Source of the DNA: Gnetum montanum
Taxonomy: Eukaryota > Streptophyta > Gnetopsida > Gnetales > Gnetaceae
Length of the DNA stretch: 34,623 nt
Assembly (NCBI GenBank): GCA_015680685.1
Contig: MNCI01026349.1
Span: 140,487-175,109, forward strand
Direction: 5' to 3'
Part shown: piece after piece, positions 20,479 through 30,326 of the stretch
Numbering within the stretch: the stretch's first letter is position 1
How the letters are laid out: every line of letters starts with the position of its first letter
Notes under the pieces: generated by a model
The model's input: only the letters and a program-made list of their open reading frames with translations
The model's database searches: none
Told to the model about the DNA's origin: nothing
Translations under genes and position numbers: made by a program

Positions 20479-21300
20479 GCTGTTTAACAAATATAATGGA
20501 AGACCCGTTTATTTGGTGTGAAGACTTGCCATTCCTTTTTTGAAACATTCACGAAAAGTAGGATGGAAGTAAAGTGCTAGTTTATATCATCAGCACTTCC
20601 CATCTTTTGCGGAAGTCCAAATTTATATTTTCTTTACATTCACGATAACAAATTGTGTTGTAATTCCTGTGAACCTTTTCCTTGTATGTAGATGATAGGA
20701 TGGAAGATAACTGAGAATCATTCAAGTTTTGGAAACATTAGGGTGAAGCATATCTATAAAGCAAAGTTTATGCTTTTTTTTGCTTGAAGTTTTATCCCAT
20801 GAATCTTGTTTTGTTCTAATGCTAAAGAGAAATTTCATACGAGTACGGTAACTTGATTTGGTGGCCTTTAATCATACTGTTTATCACTCAATTTTGTAAA
20901 GACATAACATCACGTTTACTTAGAAAGCTATTATACGTGATTGGAAAAATGAAAATGAGTTTTGATATTAACTTTTTTATCATGTTTAAGTTAAACAAGT
21001 CCACTTGCAATATTAGATCAAAAGGTAAGGAAAATTCCCCTATGTGAAAAGCATGCGGCTTACTAGTTAAGGCATAGGATTTGCGTTTATCAAGTCCCAG
21101 GTTATCATGGAAATTTAATGGAATTATGCCAAAGTGGTGTAATGGCGTTAACTCAAAAAGAATTGAAACTTTGAGAAGTTGGATGCTATTAGGTGATGCT
21201 AATTGGTTAACAAGCTTTAAAGGAACATTATATGCCCGTTCTCTGATTATGGTCGGTCAATGTGCACCGGAGCATCTTTTGCCCATTAAAGTTTTAGCAC
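20479..21300. other. 3' flank of the DUF2358 gene
   Basis: Probable 3' untranslated sequence followed by AT-rich spacer. The phrase gcggcttactagttaaggc near 21053 recalls a tRNA-like A box, but no B box follows, so I make no SINE or tRNA call. No gene is supported. Confidence 0.4.
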
Positions 21301-22560
21301 AAGAGCAAACCAACTTTTGTCTCGTTACAGAGTCTTGGGATTAGTATCCTCCCCAAATCTACCATTAGAAAAGTTCAAACCAGTTACAACGGGAGAATAT
21401 AGATCGTATGCAACGAATATGTACCGTATTCTTATTTCCACGCTTGGCTCCTTTCTTGCCATGTGTTGCCGTTCCATTGTTCTTAACTATAAAATACTCC
21501 ACGCCGAGGTTGTTTTTTTTTCGCCCCCTGTTACCTTTTTCTCTCACGAACCAGCGGCTCTTCCTTCCGTCGTAATCAAAGTATCCATTCGCCCACGCCC
21601 ACCGATATTTTAGTATTTTATTGTATTTGGAGAAGAACATGCAAAAGTTAAACGGCATAATTTGTTGGGGACCACGCGCAGGCGGAGGGCGGTTGTCCAA
21701 GAAGGACAGAATAATAGTTAAATTGCTGCGGGGAACATAACATGGGATTGGAAAGGAACACGGATACTGACGTGCATGGAATTTGAAGACACACATGAAA
21801 AGGAAAGCAGCGCTGAGCTTGGACAGTTAGGCGGCGGTCATGACGATAGCCAATGAGGCAAGAATCAGCTCAGAATCCTGGTCTCAGGCAGAAGCAGGGG
21901 CAGGCGTTAGCTCTTTGCTTTTCATACGAAGACGACCCCCACTCCGTGGAGCGAAACGTGGGATCGAACGTCGGCCGCCAATCGCATAAAATTGGCAGTT
22001 CACATAGTCCGTGACTCGCAGTATCAATCGTTGTTATAAATATTAAACAGTGAATGCATTCATTGTTACGAATCATTATTATTATTCTTATTATTAAATA
22101 GTGAATTCATTCACTACATTACTGTGTTCATGAGATGCTGGTGCCAATGACGGCACCACCTCCTTAGCATAGCATGTGCGTTACCGTAATTGTTAAGTTG
22201 CTGTGGTGCAGTCTCCGCTGGCGGTTACATCATGCAGCCGGGTTGCCAACCATGATGCGCCCACCTTCTCTTGTTGTTGTTTGTATTGTTGCAAAAATTG
22301 GTCGTATGCGCCTTCCCTTGTCATCCTCATGATGGCTTCTTTTCAACATCTGTAGTGTTATGTTTTCGTATTTGTGTTACATGTCAGCAACGGGTTGTAA
22401 GATACGACATCACGGTTTTGAGATGACCCGTGGCATGTATTGGTACACACCTTGTGAATTTGCTGTTTGTTTTTTCTTTTATTTTTCTCCCGCATTATCC
22501 TCACCGAGTATGGGAACTATAGTATATATGCCCCTATGATCTGGTGTAGGCATGATTCTC
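21300..22560. other. Intergenic, moderately GC-richer, no supported gene
   Basis: Base composition is more balanced here than in the flanks. A minus-strand open frame of 143 codons (21796-21365) starts with ATG and is basic, but it has no recognised motif. A B-box-like gttcgatccc is present on the minus strand near 21960 without a foldable tRNA around it. A 51-base-period duplication lies at 22041-22114. Confidence 0.4.
22041..22114. repeat. 51-base-spaced duplication with a 12-base palindrome
   Basis: A word of the form tattaaayagtgaat starts at 22041 and 22092 and is followed by attca in both. The first copy contains the perfect palindrome TGAATGCATTCA at 22051-22062. An (ATT)n-like run lies between the copies. 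Confidence 0.6.
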
Positions 22561-23580
22561 GCCTTTTTGGACTAAAGGAATTTACATTGTCTGTGCTGTT
22601 GGGTTAGGGGTACCGGAATCTCAACCATTACATAGGGTCCATAAAATACTTAATAGAATTCATTTGGTGTTGGAACTTAAAATTGCTTCATTATAAATAC
22701 TTTGAAAAAGATATAGCCAATATAATACTTACAATTTATTTTTGGTAAAATAACTAGCTTGGAAAGTTACCAATTATAGTCTGTTGTCATTGATAATATA
22801 TATTAACTTTGATAATAGTGTTGGCATCAATATATTTATTGTATTGCTATCTATGTTCTATTAAATATGTGTTCACTTTGCACCATGAAGTACAAATATA
22901 TATGTTTATAGAATATGGTGTTAACTAAGTAGCTGGCTATAAAAAAATTATTATCCAATCCTACACTAATGTGGGTACCTCAACAATCACCCCCTCCCCA
23001 AAGTCAAAACCTTTCCAAAATAACTTGTTTGCTTATCTTATAGGTAAATGCAATTTAGAATAAATTTTTTAAGGATAGGCTAATTATAACCTCATAATAC
23101 CTAATATTTTAATTTAAAAAATAGTAACCACTAACATAGGTTTTAAAATTAATATTTTTAATGTGATCTAGGTTTTAGAATAAATAGTTTAATGAGATCC
23201 ATTTTGAAATTAAAGCTACAATTGAAATTTTTTAATTTAGAGTTCATTAAATCATCAACCTAGAAGAGAGAGTCTAAAGAAAAAGCCCCATAGATTTGAG
23301 TATACCTTTTTAGATTTTCATCCTTCCAACCAATTTTACAAACCTAACTCAATGAAAAATCACCTCAAAGTTTTGAACTTCTCAATTGAAAATATTATTT
23401 AAAAATTATAAACAAATAATGAAAAAAGTCAATAGCTTCTCAACTTAATTTACTGGACAAGTTTTAAATTCCTTTCATAGACTACTTTAAAATTGGCAAG
23501 TCAAGACTCTGTACTTACCGCTGAAGTAACATCTCAGCTCACAAACGCGTTTTCTTCTAGAAATTCAAGCTTTTTCTACA
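22560..23580. other. AT-rich spacer, nothing recognised
   Basis: AT-rich, with no open frame, repeat array or element terminus that I can support. Confidence 0.5.
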
Positions 23581-23625
23581 AATTGAAACCTGGAAGTAGC
23601 GTTGGTCCCGTGTTACCGTGTGCGT

Positions 23626-23632
23626 GACGTGG
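23626..23632 (+). promoter_or_regulatory. G-box-like GACGTGG upstream of the U-box gene
   Basis: GACGTGG contains the ACGTGG core bound by bZIP factors in ABA- and stress-responsive plant promoters. It lies about 840 bases before the start codon, at the left edge of the GC-richer upstream region. A single short match is weak evidence. Confidence 0.2.
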
Positions 23633-23933
23633 TCCCACTGCGTTCCCCAATTTACGGTTCCAACGCTGCACGTTTTTGGGCTGAAATTAAGACACCAGTG
23701 AGCCATCCATGTATGGCGGGCCATGATGGACATGCATGCATGTATGCACCAACCATGCTCCATTCATTCAGTCACTCACAAACGGCGCTAACGGTTCTCC
23801 ATTCTGGGTTGGGCAACTGCTCCGCTCATCCGACGGCGTCGGCGCCGTAAGGACCGCACGCGGATTGGCACGCCGAGCGCTACTCCGTCGCAGAAACAAA
23901 CACAGCAACGAATCAAAGCTCATCAACAATCCG

Positions 23934-24410
23934 TGACATGACATGACGTGACATGAGATGCCGAAATGCACATGTGCATGCGCGAAGCAGACCAAGAAAC
24001 AGCAGCAGCACCAGATTCGCGGACGAAAGCGGCTCCACGCGTAGCGGATGATTTAGGCGCGACGCGTCAATGCGCAGGCACATCATCGACATGCCCACCA
24101 CTGCGCCAAAGCCTACCTGACCCCACCACCCCCACGACCCACCTCCGCTATTATTTTTTGCTGCTGCCCTCCCTTACTATTTCTGTTTTCCCCATCCGTT
24201 TCTTGATGTTTCCGACTCGCTCGCTATTACGCTTCAGCTTCAACTGGAAGTTGAGCTGCCTGCCTGCCTGCCTGCCTCACCGCCTGATTGCTTGCTTGAA
24301 CAAAGACCAACAACGCTACCAAGCATTCATTCCTTCATGGAGGATACGCACAGCACAGCACAGCACAGCACAGGAGATGAGATTAGATGAGATGAGATGA
24401 GATGAGAAGA
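23934..24410 (+). repeat. Cluster of short-period microsatellites in the U-box gene leader
   Basis: Four different simple repeats lie within 480 bases of the start codon: (TGACA)n-like at 23934-23960, (CTGC)n at 24256-24277, (CAGCA)n at 24349-24372 and (GATGA)n at 24375-24410. Three of the four have a five-base period. They probably fall in the promoter and 5' untranslated region; the transcription start is not identifiable. Confidence 0.8.
24337..24390 (+). CDS. Possible upstream ORF of 17 codons
   Basis: ATG at 24337 opens a 17-codon frame (MEDTHSTAQHSTGDEIR) that ends at TGA 24388-24390, 80 bases before the U-box start codon. A second overlapping one (MRLDEMR) starts at 24377 and ends at 24400. 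Both arise from the microsatellites. They would matter for translation only if the transcript starts upstream of 24337, which I cannot tell. Confidence 0.25.
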   Translation: MEDTHSTAQHSTGDEIR

Positions 24411-24469
24411 AACAGGGTCGCCCAACAGCCAGCCGGCGATTGATTGATTGCTTTGCTGCTTCATATGCC

Positions 24470-24835
24470 ATGACGAGATTCATGAGCGTGGAGGATCTGC
24501 TGGGCGCCAAAGCCGCGTCCGCGCTCAGTCCGGCGCTGGTGAACAACAACAGCGAGGCCGCGGCCAGAGCCCGCGAGCTCAAACGCCAGCTCGGAAACCT
24601 GGTGCGGATGCTCGTCGAAGAGGACGAGTGCCGACTCGGTCTCTTCGATCACATCTCCAACACTCTCGCCTCCCTACGCGCGCTGCAATTCCCGCATACT
24701 CCTATTCCTGATCTTGATCCTTCTTCTGCTGCTGCTGGGGTCAAGGCCGACGCCGGCGTCGCCGTGCCGGAGCAGTTTCTGTGCCCGATTTCCGCGGAGC
24801 TCATGACGGATCCGGTGGTTCTTTCGTCGGGTGAG
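24470..24835 (+). CDS. U-box gene exon 1
   Basis: Codes residues 1-122 and ends inside the U-box at ...SSGE. The donor is GAG|GTCAGT, phase 0. An alternative donor four bases earlier (GG|GTGAG) would break the frame into exon 2. Confidence 0.85.
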
Positions 24836-25409
24836 GTCAGTCCCTGTGCTGTGCCCTTCTCCCCCAATTTCTTACTTGGATTCAGTGGAATCGAAATTTT
24901 ATTACTTGCGCCGACGCTTTCAATCTACACGCTACGACTTCTGAAAACAACAACCAGATTTGCAATGCGAATGACAATGGCAATGGCAATGGCAATGACA
25001 GACCTACGACAGGGCATACATCGAAGCATGGCTGCGGGCGGGGAACCGGACGTGTCCAAAAACGCAGCAGGTTTTGCAACACACAATGCTGCTTCCCAAT
25101 CATCTCGTCCGCCACATGATCGACCACTGGTGCGCCGCGCACGGACTGCCACAACCTCAACTTCAACAACAGCAACAACGTAACAACAGCAACAGCAACT
25201 CGTCTTCTGCTGCTGCTTGCCCGGAAGCTCAGGCCATGACGCAGGAGGAGCGCGCGTACGCGGCGCTGTTGCTGCGGAGGCTCGACACGGGCGGAGCCGA
25301 GGGAGCCCGGGAGGCCGCGCGGGAGCTGCGGTCGCTGACGAAGACGCGGGCGGCGTACCGGGCCTACGTCGGGGCTCAGCCGTCGGCGGTCGCGGCGCTC
25401 GCCGAGGTG

Positions 25410-25446
<37 letters not shown>

Positions 25447-26177
25447 ACACCGATGCGGAGGCGCAGGAGCACGCCGTCACGGCTCTGCTGAACGTGTCCA
25501 TCCACGGTGCGTGCAAGGAGTGGATGCTAGCGCAGGAGCAGGTGCTGCTGCCGCGCCTGACGGACGCGCTCCGCGCTCCGGGCGGCACCCGGGCGTGCCG
25601 GGGCAACGCCGCCGCGGCGCTCTTCAGCCTGTCCACGGCCACGGCGGACCGCGGCGACCCCAAGGAGCTCATCGGACGGACCCCCGGCGCCGTGCTCGGC
25701 CTCGTGGACTTGCTCCGCGGCGGTGGCGGTGAACGGGACGCGGCGCAGGCGTTGTTCAGTCTGTGCGCGCGGTCCGAGAACCGGGCGCGCTGCGTGGCCG
25801 CCGGGGGCGTCGAGGCGGTGGTGGGTTTGCTGCGCGCGGGCGTTCTGGTGGAGGAGAGTGTGGCACTGCTGGCGCTCCTGTGTCCGCCTTTGCAGGAGGC
25901 CGCGATCCGGGCGTGCGCCGGCGGTGCTCTTCGGCTTGTCCTGCGACTGATCGCGGACGGACACGGACACGGACACGGCCGCGGCGGTGGCGACGGAGCT
26001 AAGGCGGTGGAGAATGCGGTGGTGGTGCTGCATTCGGCGCCGGCGGAGCCGCTCCGGGAGGCCGTGGCCGGCGACGACGAAGCGCTGCCGGCGCTGCTGC
26101 AGCTCTCCGCCTGCGGCACCCCCCGCGCCCGGCGCAAGGCGTCCGCCGTTCTCAGACGGCTCCATCACACGGTTTAA
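24470..26177 (+). CDS. Plant U-box/armadillo-repeat E3 ubiquitin ligase, PUB8/PUB9-like
   Basis: Joining 24470-24835 and 25002-26177 gives 513 residues. Residues 1-98 form a short helical N-terminal region. Residues 99-172 are a complete U-box: VPEQFLCPISAELMTDPVVL, then GETYDRAYIEAWLRAGNRTC and PNHLVRHMIDHWC. This domain recruits E2 enzymes without zinc. A Gln/Asn/Ser linker follows (about 173-200). Armadillo-like helical repeats occupy about 200-510 (ALLNVSIHG, AAAALFSLS, AAQALFSLC, then GGVEAVVGLL); these bind substrates or receptor kinases. Short AGAGAGAG and HGHGHGRGGG inserts interrupt the loops. The U-box wording is closest to Arabidopsis PUB8/PUB9, from memory only. A second ATG at 24482 (MSVEDLL) is equally possible. 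The coding region is far GC-richer than all surroundings; some 60-base rows reach about 80 percent. Likely a cytosolic or nuclear signalling ligase. Confidence 0.9.
24836..25001 (+). other. U-box gene intron, 166 bases
   Basis: Splits the U-box between Glu122 and Thr123. It ends in an imperfect hexamer repeat (atggca/atgaca) right up to the acceptor ATGACAG|ACC, so a classical pyrimidine tract is missing at the 3' end. The intron has no stop in the exon 1 frame. Confidence 0.8.
25002..26177 (+). CDS. U-box gene exon 2
   Basis: Starts with TYDRAYIEAW, the second half of the U-box, and carries the linker and all armadillo repeats, ending LRRLHHTV and TAA at 26175-26177. Long open frames on the other strand over 25376-26408 are by-products of high GC content. 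Confidence 0.9.
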
Positions 26178-26407
26178 AATAGAATAGAAGCGCATCCGCT
26201 CGCAAGTTGGATTTCGTGTTTTGTCTGGTGTACAGGAAGGAAGGAAGGATTCTTCTTTTGTTGGTGGTGCACAAAAATTTTGGAATAAGCGGCTATTGTT
26301 GCTCCATAGCCTCCTCCTCTTCTTTTTCTTCTTCTTCTTTCTGCGCTGCTGCAGCTGCCCTATTGCCATGGCCTTTTTTTTGTTTCTCTGTATCATATAC
26401 GTGGGCA

Positions 26408-26413
26408 AATAAA
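26408..26413 (+). terminator. Polyadenylation signal of the U-box gene
   Basis: AATAAA lies 231 bases after the stop codon, following a pyrimidine-rich (CTT)n stretch at about 26310-26345. This is the usual plant signal position for a 3' UTR of this length. The cleavage site is inferred to be about 20-30 bases downstream. Confidence 0.55.
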
Positions 26414-26429
26414 GAAAGACTCTGTTTCG

Positions 26430-26904
26430 GTGTGACGGGATTTTTATTGGTTCTGGTTATTTTTCAGAGTCGCCGAATGCTACTTTGGCACGCGCCGACT
26501 TAGGCAGGAATGTCCTTTTGCCTCGCACGCTTGCTTTGGACTGTGGTGGAACAATTTTGAGAAAGAGAGAATGCGGTCCAAATTGGATAAACCATTGACG
26601 GCCGCCTTTTGTTATGTTAAAGCCGTTACTGTTTTTATCATGTGAGAAAGGTAGTAGGGTTCATGGAGAAGAGCATACAAATTTTGGTAGTCTGTATTTA
26701 ATGCAGTTTGTTACTGGATGCATGCATATTTGATGATTGTCATCTATCATGCCTGGGTAGGGCTGGAATCGGGATAAAAATTGATGGATACCTTTACTTT
26801 CAAGTGAAGGGTAATTTTAAATTATCCTTTTTGAGTATAAGGCAATTTTCAAGTTGTCCTTTTTTTACAAGGTAAATTTTTTTTCTTTCTTTCAAGAAGT
26901 TAAT
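26430..26904. other. Spacer between the U-box gene and LTR B
   Basis: Contains one diverged direct repeat (gtaattttaaattatccttttt near 26811 and gcaattttcaagttgtcc near 26842) and otherwise nothing I recognise. Confidence 0.45.
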
Positions 26905-27690
26905 GTAACTTAGGGTGAATCATAAATTAATTACACCTTATCACCCCTAAGGAAATGGTCAATCGAACGTGACTAATAGAGAGATTGCACAAATATTAAT
27001 TAGAACTGTGATCAACGGTGGAGCATCCAACACTTACCATACAAGTTCCAAGTGCTCACGCGTAACCAAATCGAATCCTCAAATGGACAATGTTATCATG
27101 TTAATGTTAAGTTCATGATTGTTGTCTTCCCACCTTGGGTTAGTGAAGTTGGTTTAGCTTTTAGTGAGACATATGATTTACTGATGTTGTATGGCTCTTA
27201 ATGTTCCTAATGGTAAACATGATTGAAGGAAAGTTAAAATTCTAAGTCTAGTTAACTAGGAAAACATTTGAAACTAGTCTGTAAAATAAAGTGCTTGGAA
27301 TGTAAATGATTAACTAAGAAAATAGTAAAAATTATGCTAAGTAAACAAATGAAACTAAGGGAATGTTGTAATGATGGAAAGTAATCTTGATCTTTATTGT
27401 TGTCATGAATTGCGTCCAAGTACAGTTCACTCAAATAAAGATTCCGAACAATTGCCAAACATCACATTGCTCACATTGCAGGCATTCACTCTCTATTACA
27501 ATGACAAAATAAAATTGCAAGAGTTTCCCTAAGACTTGGAATGAAAAGTTATGGATTGCACACCCATGTGTTGGTATTTATAGGGTTGCACACATCTCGA
27601 GACATTGCATCAACGATGACGTAGCATGTACCATGACAACGTATCTACAACATCATTGCTATGATATCGTAGATACAATATCATATCACA
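26905..27690 (-). mobile_element. LTR B, related to LTRs A and C
   Basis: Minus-strand LTR-like segment. A TATA box (CTATAAATAC, minus) lies at 27583-27574, with an AATAAAG block near 27435 and tcttccca then acatatgat blocks near 27126-27175, in the same order as in A and C. It resembles A more closely than C (gcgtccaagtac is shared with A). No internal element lies on its left, so it is either the 3' LTR of a minus-strand element extending right or a solo LTR. Boundaries are approximate. Confidence 0.5.
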
Positions 27691-30300
27691 ACAAAAATTG
27701 ACTTTATTAAACTAGTAGTAGATACAAGAAGAACTAGGGCACTAAACTTAATGATGCTTCATGGGCAACTTGAAAACTTCCTATAGGGCATTCACCATAC
27801 GAGTTAGTATATGGGAAATTGCCTATTGTGTAAATCCAAGTAGAAATAAATACCCTTACAATTGCTTGTACACTTAACTTAGATTTAGACTTAGCTTAGA
27901 AGGAATGATTAATGAATCTTAATCTATTGGATGAAAACTAATTAGTATCCTAAATGAGTAATAAAGTTCATAGAAAGTATTCTAAACATTGACATAACGT
28001 CAAGATTAGACAAGTTTCTATTAAGCTTGGAGACATAATCCTCTATTATAATTGAAACCATGTCACACAAAGGATAAAGTTTCAAATTTTAAATTTTATG
28101 GGAAGGACCCTATAATGTCCATGCCATGTATCAATTAGGCACTATGCATATTTACTGCCCAACTGATCCATAGAAGTCAATCCTCATCAATATTCAACAA
28201 GTCAAACCATTTCATGACTTTCCTTCCTTCAAAGATTATACCTTGAATATTGAACCACTTACTTCCTAATCAATTTTCCAAATTATCAACTTAGGCAATA
28301 GTCATGGGTGTGTCATCTTTTGTACTTAAGCACCAAACATTCTTTTTGTATTTTTCTTATAATTTTAAAATTTTTTACCATTTTCTACATTTTTAATATC
28401 TTTTCTATTCTTTCATATTTTTCACATTTTTTTATCATTTTTCATTCTTTAATATCTTTCATATTCTTTCTATGTTTTTCTATTCTTGCATATTTTCTCA
28501 TTCTTTTTACGGTTTTACCATTTCTCATGTACATATTTTTGTTGATATTTCTAGTAAAGTGTAAAGGAATAAATAGGATGTAGTTGAACAATAAGAATCC
28601 CATTCTATGTTATTAAATCATCAAAGGATTGATTATATATATAGTAAGGCCATTTCATCCTTCCACTCATTTTTAATATAAAAGGTTCTTCATCACAATA
28701 AACCTAAAATAAACTAATGATCATTATGTTTGAATGGAAAGGTGAAGAACCAAGTGGAAATGAAAAAGGTTTGACATCAAGGAGATTAGTGGATTCTCTA
28801 AGGCTACTATTATGAGTCTTATTATGTTATTAGGTTGTATTATCTACTTGAGTTCTAATGAGAAATGAAAGCATGTTCTAAAATAAGTGCTACCTTGCCA
28901 TATTACTAGAAAGGCATGTTACCCATGTTTGAATGTAGTTCTTTGATAAGGTTAACATAGTAATAACATGATAAATACACATAATAAAAATTTCTAGGAG
29001 TTCCATTAGAAAGATATGTTATACATGTTTAAAGGGACTCCTTTGTTCAATGACCAAGTATTCTTTAAAATAAGCTATGTGGTTAATAAATTGCTTCATA
29101 GTACTTCACTACCAAGTAATAATATTTTTTGTAGTTGCGATAGTCTTATGGTTGTCAGTTTTGGGATGATACAATGTGATGTCACTGATAAGTGATATAG
29201 ACTTGCTTTGGATCCTAGACAAAAAGGTTCATGATCATTTTAACTATACAGTACACATAGAATTCATTATGCTTATGGTAAGACACCTCATGTCCCATTT
29301 TCTACAATCCTTGCTACTATCATTTTAACTCACTATTATGTATAATTATAACTTCATAATTTTATGTACTATAGTGTCCCTTTCTTATTAAGGTAATACT
29401 AACATGTGTATTTTTGGAAGATAGGTATGATTTACATTCAATTCCTTGAGTGCCCACAAACACTTGTATATGTGGTTATAAAAGGGTACTGAGGGTAGGA
29501 GTCTGCTTTGGGAAGGACCCACTTGTATAACTCTTCTATTTCATACTTGGTGATTAATTCCACATCATCTTGTACCTCCTAAATACTTAAGCAATCATCG
29601 TTATTTCCCTATATAGTCATACTCACTCATAAGTTTAGCAATTTTGATCAAACCATTTTATAAAATCTTAATTGACTTACCTTGCTCAAACTCCTTATTT
29701 TACATACTTTTGATAAAAGATTCTCATATTCTAAGAATCATCTATAATCAATAACCCTTTGGATAATCTCTACACCTTCCAAACTAACCATTCCATTCAT
29801 TTTTTCTATCAAAATTTCCAAAAATTTTGAAAATTTCAATGATGATTTCGTACATACGATATCGCAAGGACTGTGATATCACATCAATGATGCCACATCT
29901 ATAATATCACTCTTATAAAAATCTATATATATATATGTAGATCATTAGGAAAATTTTTCATTCTATCATTTCATGCAAGGAGAATTATGTTGTTTTTCTA
30001 TCTAACAAACTTCAAAGTTCCATATCTTCCTCATCGCATGTTCGATTTGAGTCATTCTTGATTTCTTTTGCTTGCAGAGTGAACATCTTAGTCATGGGGA
30101 AGAGAGTTGCATGTAGTTTTTGCAAATTGCACTAAATTTGACTAACACTTGGAAGAACAATTAAGGGTAAGAACAATAAAAAATAATAACATTCTTGATC
30201 TAATATAAGTCACTAAACTTAATGATTCTTTCCAATTGACCATTCAAATGCATCTTAAATAATAAATTAAGGATAGTGACAGATTGTTAAAATGAAATTA
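27691..30300. other. AT-rich retroelement interior, nothing coding recognised
   Basis: Lies between LTR B and the Transposase_32-like remnant. It is AT-rich, with a strongly pyrimidine-rich low-complexity block at about 28330-28540 whose open frame is composition-driven. A short (TA)n run occurs near 29925. No pol motifs were found on either strand. Confidence 0.4.
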
Positions 30301-30326
30301 TTTTCAACTGATTTTTTAATAAGGGT

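Noticed and set aside
21050-21120. Possible tRNA or SINE head (gcggcttactagttaaggc)
   Set aside because: An A-box-like word is present, but no B box at proper distance and no cloverleaf could be drawn.
21940-22020. Possible tRNA on the minus strand (gttcgatccc)
   Set aside because: The T-loop word is present, but the flanking five bases do not pair and no acceptor or anticodon stem could be found.
23602-24400. Overlapping open frames upstream of the U-box gene
   Set aside because: They lie in GC-rich leader sequence with microsatellites, lack motifs, and several lack an ATG start.
24440-24469. Upstream start of the U-box protein at 24440
   Set aside because: The first codon there is TTG; the first in-frame ATG is at 24470.
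25376-26408. Long minus-strand open frames of 253 and 293 codons over the U-box gene
   Set aside because: They overlap a confident coding exon, arise from very high GC content, and read as low-complexity Arg/Ala/Pro/Ser sequence without a family motif.
28308-28583. Plus-strand open frame of 91 codons, very Phe/Ile-rich
   Set aside because: It is the translation of a pyrimidine-rich low-complexity block; many similar residues follow from T-rich codons alone.
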